From Panorpa germanica (taxonomy: Eukaryota > Arthropoda > Insecta > Mecoptera > Panorpidae), in the NCBI GenBank assembly GCA_963678705.1, contig OY783205.1, positions 434,001 through 498,000 of the forward strand: a stretch of 64,000 nucleotides of DNA, read 5' to 3'. Numbering within the stretch: the stretch's first letter is position 1; every line of letters begins with the position of its first letter. The position numbers and the translations under genes are program-made. A model generated the notes under the pieces. The model saw only the letters and a list, made by a program, of their open reading frames with translations. It was not told the origin of the DNA and did not search any database. Of this stretch, positions 60,581 through 64,000 are shown one piece after another.

Positions 60581-62208
60581 CTATGTTGTAGGTCTGTTGT
60601 TCAGGTCTATTTCATTTGTTCATTTAAACACCATTTTCAATTATTTCTATTTATTTACTAAACACAACTAAAAAAAACGTCAACGCACAATGACTTTACA
60701 CTGTGGAGACAGAGTAGGTGTTTTGTTAGAGATCAATATTCAAAACCGTAATTTCTTTAGATGTATCAACTTAGGATTGAAACATTTTTCTTTCATAAAA
60801 ATACAATCTAGAATTTTTTAAAATAGCAAAAATAAGGGTTTTATTAGTATCGCATGTTTATGTCGCACTAATCTGTATGTTAAAAGTACAACACATTTAG
60901 TACACTCATGTCTCAATAATGTCTATGAATGAAAATATATAAATGTCGCATGTTTAATTCGCACCAGTCCGTACGAATCTTTAGACATTAAATCGTAGAT
61001 GTTTCTCGTTATGATGTCGCGATGTGATTGATTTGTAAGCAAGTGCGCTCTAAAAGGAACGACTATAGTGAGATAGCAATACTTTTGGGTGACATAGAAC
61101 GTTATCCCGAGGTAGAGATGTAGCGGACAACAATAATGCGCTTTGCCTGGCTTTACATTGGCATAAATATATTAAACAATAGATATAATACTAAAAAACG
61201 ACACAATATTTGATTTCTTACATTTTTCTTACGTTATTAAATAATTCAAATGAAATCAATTTAATATTCTTTATGAATTTGTGAGAGTTGATTATGGATT
61301 TGAAACGGATAATTACTTTACCGGCCCTGCCCCTGCCCCCCAGCACCACCGCACTCTCCACATTCATTGTTCATTATTATTAGGAATGTTTTAATATGTA
61401 AATCATTGCATTTGATATTTTTAAATTAATTTCATAGCTAATCTAATTATATGCCGAAACAGTTATGAAGATTTTCTTATTAAAAAACTGAAAATAAATG
61501 ACTTGTTAATGATGCTGGAATAATCGGTAATGTAAATGATTTGTACAGTCAAATATTTTTAATAACTATTTGAGGAAATGATCACGTGGTGATACCGGCG
61601 TCACTACCGGCGCTGTCACTACTAAACTGGGACCATCAACTTATACAATACAAATTCAATATAACTTTTTACTTTATAGACGAATCTATTAGATTTTTAA
61701 ACATCATATCTACAACTCTCTAGATATTTGACTGAATAATAAGTCTATTTCTGATACTTGTCTTCTCTCTGATTTCCTTTCTTTACTTTAAAGCGTTGTG
61801 ACTTTTTGAATTATCCCGCGTTCATTCGATTTTATGTGCAATGGGCAAACCACAAGGTCAAAACGATAAAAAAAGCATAATTTCGATAACGTTTTTGACG
61901 GCACAGATAATATATAATTATTCCTATAATTACTACATGATAAAATGACATTTGAAGAATGCTTTGGAAAATTTTCAGACATAAATGTCAAGAAATGAGG
62001 CATTGACAGCGAATCTCCGCAGACGTCACAAAATAAAGTAACATTGCGGTGCCACTCACAACGAAATTAAAGTTAAATAATAAGACATAATCATGTTGAA
62101 TTAGATTTTCATTAAATCACAGAAACCCGTAATGGAGTCCCATCTCCCATCTGACACCAGACACCAGAAGCGAGTGTTGACCCTTCATCGGGACCTGAAG
62201 GATTGATT

Positions 62209-62234
62209 GACCAATGACCAATGACCAATGACCA
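62209..62234 (+). repeat. (TGACCAA)n tandem repeat
   Basis: Just over three units of TGACCAA ending in TGACCATGG. Confidence 0.8.
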
Positions 62235-64000
62235 TGGAGGATGCGATGTCCGTAATTTGATTTAACGGATCGGATCACATCGGGACTGTAACTATAAGTA
62301 TATAAATATTATAAAATTAATTATTTTTAAAATAAACACTTTGTTAAGTTGATTGATTGACTACGATGATTGACAGCCATTCTCCATTCACCGGGCCGGG
62401 ATGCCTACCTGCCTGCCTACCTGTCTGACTAACTCTCCAAACGTTACACAAAAACGTACGGACGCTAATAATAAGTAATTTAAGTGAACATTAAAATTTG
62501 TTTACAATGGTGTTTTGTGTGTTATCTAAATCCGTTATACGATTCACTAATCCTTGTTAACACAGGGAGCTCCAAAATATTGTTTCCGGTTTGTTTCTGC
62601 ATTTAAAAAGGAGAAAAGTTTTAGTACTACATCAACAAATGGCCCATTCTGGATCTCATCCAATAGAACCCGAACAGAACAAATTAGAGCATTCGTTAAC
62701 TAACGAATTATGTAGAATATAGTAAGACTTACTCAACTCGAGCAAAAAGCAAAAAACAGTATTACAACAAATACGAAAATAAAAATGATAGATTAGTTTG
62801 AAAGCTGGTTGACCGAGGCTTGGACGTAAAAGTTTAGATGCTTTTTGGTCCGATGTTGTAACATCATTGATTTAAAAACAAGTGCGTTCTTCGGGCTCCC
62901 TCACTCATTATACCACTGTATGTATTGATGCATGCTCAAAAAGGTTTCATCGCAAATAGGAGACTGCAGTTGAAACTGATCGTATCAGAACGACGAATAG
63001 GTGATAGCATCACTTTAGACAGAGACAGTATGTCTCTTACCATAAGTTTCGAAGCAAGTCGAGTAACGCATTGAACTAATAATAAAACTGCGTTTGTTTG
63101 TTTAATGTTGCTTTGGCGAAAATATAAAATAACAACGAAAATATTAGGCGAATACAAATGTATATTATTAGGTAAACTAATTCAACTAAAATATAAGAAA
63201 TGGAGACCATGCAATGCTCAAGTATGTCTCCTCAATTTGCAACCACATCATGTGCAATAAATAAAATTTTACATATAATACTTTATTAAGACTTATATTC
63301 GTACAAGCAACGAATTACCGTACAGTTTAGACGGAACAGTCCATCTATACCGGTAAACCGGAACGATAAAACTGTAAGTTATACTGCAAAGGTGAACTGT
63401 TTGCCCAACATAACACTTATTTCTCTTTTTACATATCAGACTATATTTTGTGCAGCTTCCGAAGCACCCTGTAATTTGAAATCCATTTAAAATCTAAATC
63501 ATAATCCCATTGTTCTCATGGTTCGCTAATATCGTCTGCTTAACCATCGTACGTGATGCCATCAGTATTTGTCAGGATGTTAGACATTCAGTTAACTAAT
63601 CTGCATCTTATATTTTTACGTAATGGTTTTTTCCATAAGTTCGTAAGATTTTTTTGCCGCTGTGTTGTCTGAAGTCTGAAGTCTGAGTTCTGAGGTCTGG
63701 ACGTTTTTTACCTTTTACCTAATCAAATATTTGTACAATTTGCTTTACAAGAGGTCTGTTTGAACAATGTACCCCTTTCTTCCTGTCTTATTTATTATTT
63801 TAAGCTAAACTAAATGAGAAGAATGTTGAGTGTTTCTACGTACTTTGTAGTCCGTGGTTAAATGAACAAAGTACGAGTATGTGAGAATGGAAGAACATGA
63901 GCAATGTGTGAAAGCTTGAGAAAAGGGTTCGAGATAAATGCTGTCAAAGTTCGAATCATTTTCATGGAGAAAAATGATAATGTTTTATTTTTCTAAAAAA

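Larger units (their letters stand above)
15706..64000. other. Non-coding DNA 5' of the recognised grainyhead exons
   Basis: Either 5' intron of grainyhead or upstream DNA; the missing first exon(s) decide which. Apart from the elements listed, I see no host gene. Stretches with nothing beyond AT-rich sequence and short simple repeats: 15706-16335, 16519-18297, 18516-19459, 20097-21329, 21901-22794, 22961-23479, 24223-25099, 25186-26119, 26321-26800, 27901-28722, 29016-31394, 31431-32796, 33208-35750, 38545-44196, 45013-45877, 46117-49905, 56434-60245 and 60581-64000. Confidence 0.5.

Noticed and set aside
1-64000. CRISPR arrays, bacterial operons, ribosomal RNA
   Set aside because: No regularly spaced repeats and no rRNA core sequence seen. 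The sequence is clearly eukaryotic.

Overview
The window looks like insect nuclear DNA: strongly AT-rich by eye, no bacterial-style gene packing, and full of non-LTR retrotransposons and short inverted-repeat elements (MITEs). The only host gene I can support is grainyhead (grh, the GRHL/CP2-like transcription factor family), on the minus strand. Two phase-compatible coding exons are visible. The exon at 15469-15705 carries the N-terminal activation-domain signature ([13 protein letters not shown] ... FYEYYKIP). The exon at 1373-1580 carries the insect Grainyhead motifs LSQHEIQGLLLG and VKREPEDL. They are separated by a 13.9-kb intron, and the CP2-type DNA-binding and dimerisation exons must lie beyond the left edge. 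I could not find the more 5' exons. The DNA from 15.7 to 64 kb is therefore either 5' intron of grh or upstream DNA. The order of insect is not resolved.

Layout. 0-15.7 kb: the two grh exons and their intron. The intron holds two hAT MITEs with perfect 8-bp target duplications, two remnants of one LINE family (5.1-7.4 kb), a 1-kb hAT element (10.6-11.6 kb), a detached LINE 3' end (13.7 kb) and a 518-bp MITE. 15.7-44 kb: largely non-coding, with a third hAT MITE, Tc1/mariner-type MITEs with TA duplications, an inverted partner of the 518-bp MITE, elements with TGACGTCA-containing ends, an RTE-like 3' end and many microsatellites. 44-56.5 kb: two copies of a ~600-bp inverted-repeat element flank a complete LINE at 49918-55678. 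56.5-64 kb: sparse, with a degraded LINE 3' end at 60.2-60.6 kb.

The best-preserved element is the 5.76-kb non-LTR retrotransposon of the I superfamily. It has a 12-bp target-site duplication, a poly(A) tail, an intact 475-aa ORF1 with three zinc knuckles and an intact 1242-aa ORF2 with endonuclease, reverse transcriptase, RNase H and a C-terminal cysteine/histidine motif. All the expected catalytic residues are present, so it looks recent and possibly competent. It lies antisense to grh.

Other signals of interest are an over-represented 8-mer (TACGAGTA/TACTCGTA, 16 occurrences by eye), three perfect AACCGGTT Grainyhead-type sites and three perfect GCGCATGCGC NRF1/Ewg-type sites. All counts were made by eye and should be recomputed.
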